NCBI GenBank assembly: GCA_902783315.1
Contig: CACZQK010000027.1
Span: forward strand, 1-36,113
Reading direction: 5' to 3'
Origin: an uncultured Erysipelotrichaceae bacterium
GTDB taxonomy: Bacteria > Bacillota_I > Bacilli_A > RF39 > UBA660
DNA: 36,113 nt
Every line of letters begins with the position of its first letter. The stretch's first letter is position 1. The notes beneath the pieces were generated by a model. That model saw only the letters and a program-made list of their open reading frames with translations. It ran no database searches and was not told the origin of the DNA. Positions 36,043 through 36,113 of the stretch are shown in pieces. The translations under genes and the position numbers were made by a program.

Positions 36043-36113
36043 ATGAAAAAGATATATATTTTTATTATAATGATTTTACTATTTCCAATGTTTGTTTATG
36101 CTGAGGATAATAA
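36043..36113 (+). CDS. Truncated start of a secreted protein
   Basis: An ATG with AGGTGA 6 bases upstream opens a frame that runs off the window. The 23 visible residues (MKKIYIFIIMILLFPMFVYA then EDN) are a complete signal peptide with a likely cut after VYA. What follows is unknown. Confidence 0.6.
   Translation, partial: MKKIYIFIIMILLFPMFVYAEDN

Overview
The window is very AT-rich DNA from a low-GC Gram-positive bacterium. TGA is used as a stop codon (for example at the end of gatA) and Trp is written TGG, so this is the standard bacterial code and not the Mycoplasma code. Sortase, a thioester/Cna-B surface protein, an LtaS-type enzyme, GatCAB, PcrA and NAD-dependent ligase point to a Firmicutes/Bacilli-like lineage. 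Small intergenic gaps, many short membrane proteins of unknown function and Ig-repeat/pilin surface proteins fit an uncultured gut lineage (RF39- or TANB77-like), but that placement is inference. I saw no tRNA, rRNA, CRISPR array, intact insertion sequence or riboswitch.

Layout. 1-3.5 kb: a DUF308 membrane protein (minus), a gap holding a tiny terminator-backed hydrophobic ORF, and a large surface protein with InlB-type repeats. 3.6-10.1 kb: an SsuABC/ThiXYZ-like importer on the minus strand, with permease and ATPase at one end and the binding protein at the other. Between them lies a plus-strand block of three accessory genes (HerA/VirB4-like ATPase, a Cys-rich repeat protein, an orphan helical protein) that looks inserted. 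10.3-13.7 kb: a cell-surface operon of thioester adhesin with a VPDTA-type sorting signal, its sortase, and a membrane/coiled-coil protein. 13.8-15.6 kb: a deoxyribonucleotidase-like HAD protein and a minimal GH13 enzyme. 15.8-22.5 kb: pcrA, a tandem-duplicated orphan protein, a sugar nucleotidyltransferase with a small orphan partner, and ligA. 22.5-30.0 kb: a membrane/OB-fold protein, gatC-gatA-gatB, then a membrane-anchored orphan, a two-sensor degenerate GGDEF protein and a YihY/BrkB membrane protein. 30.3-36.1 kb: a giant pilin-headed Ig-repeat protein, an LtaS-family sulfatase-fold transferase with a co-transcribed membrane-anchored orphan, and a truncated signal-peptide protein.

The housekeeping part (PcrA and LigA in DNA repair and replication, GatCAB in Gln-tRNA/Asn-tRNA amidation) is ordinary. 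The most unusual parts are the accessory block inside the ABC importer, the adhesin-sortase-coiled-coil operon with a sortase that lacks the usual Arg, and the pilin-Ig fusion. Many transcription units start at a consensus sigma-A promoter, often with an extended -10 TGn, and several end in a terminator hairpin that contains the stop codon. Functions of the orphan genes are not assigned.
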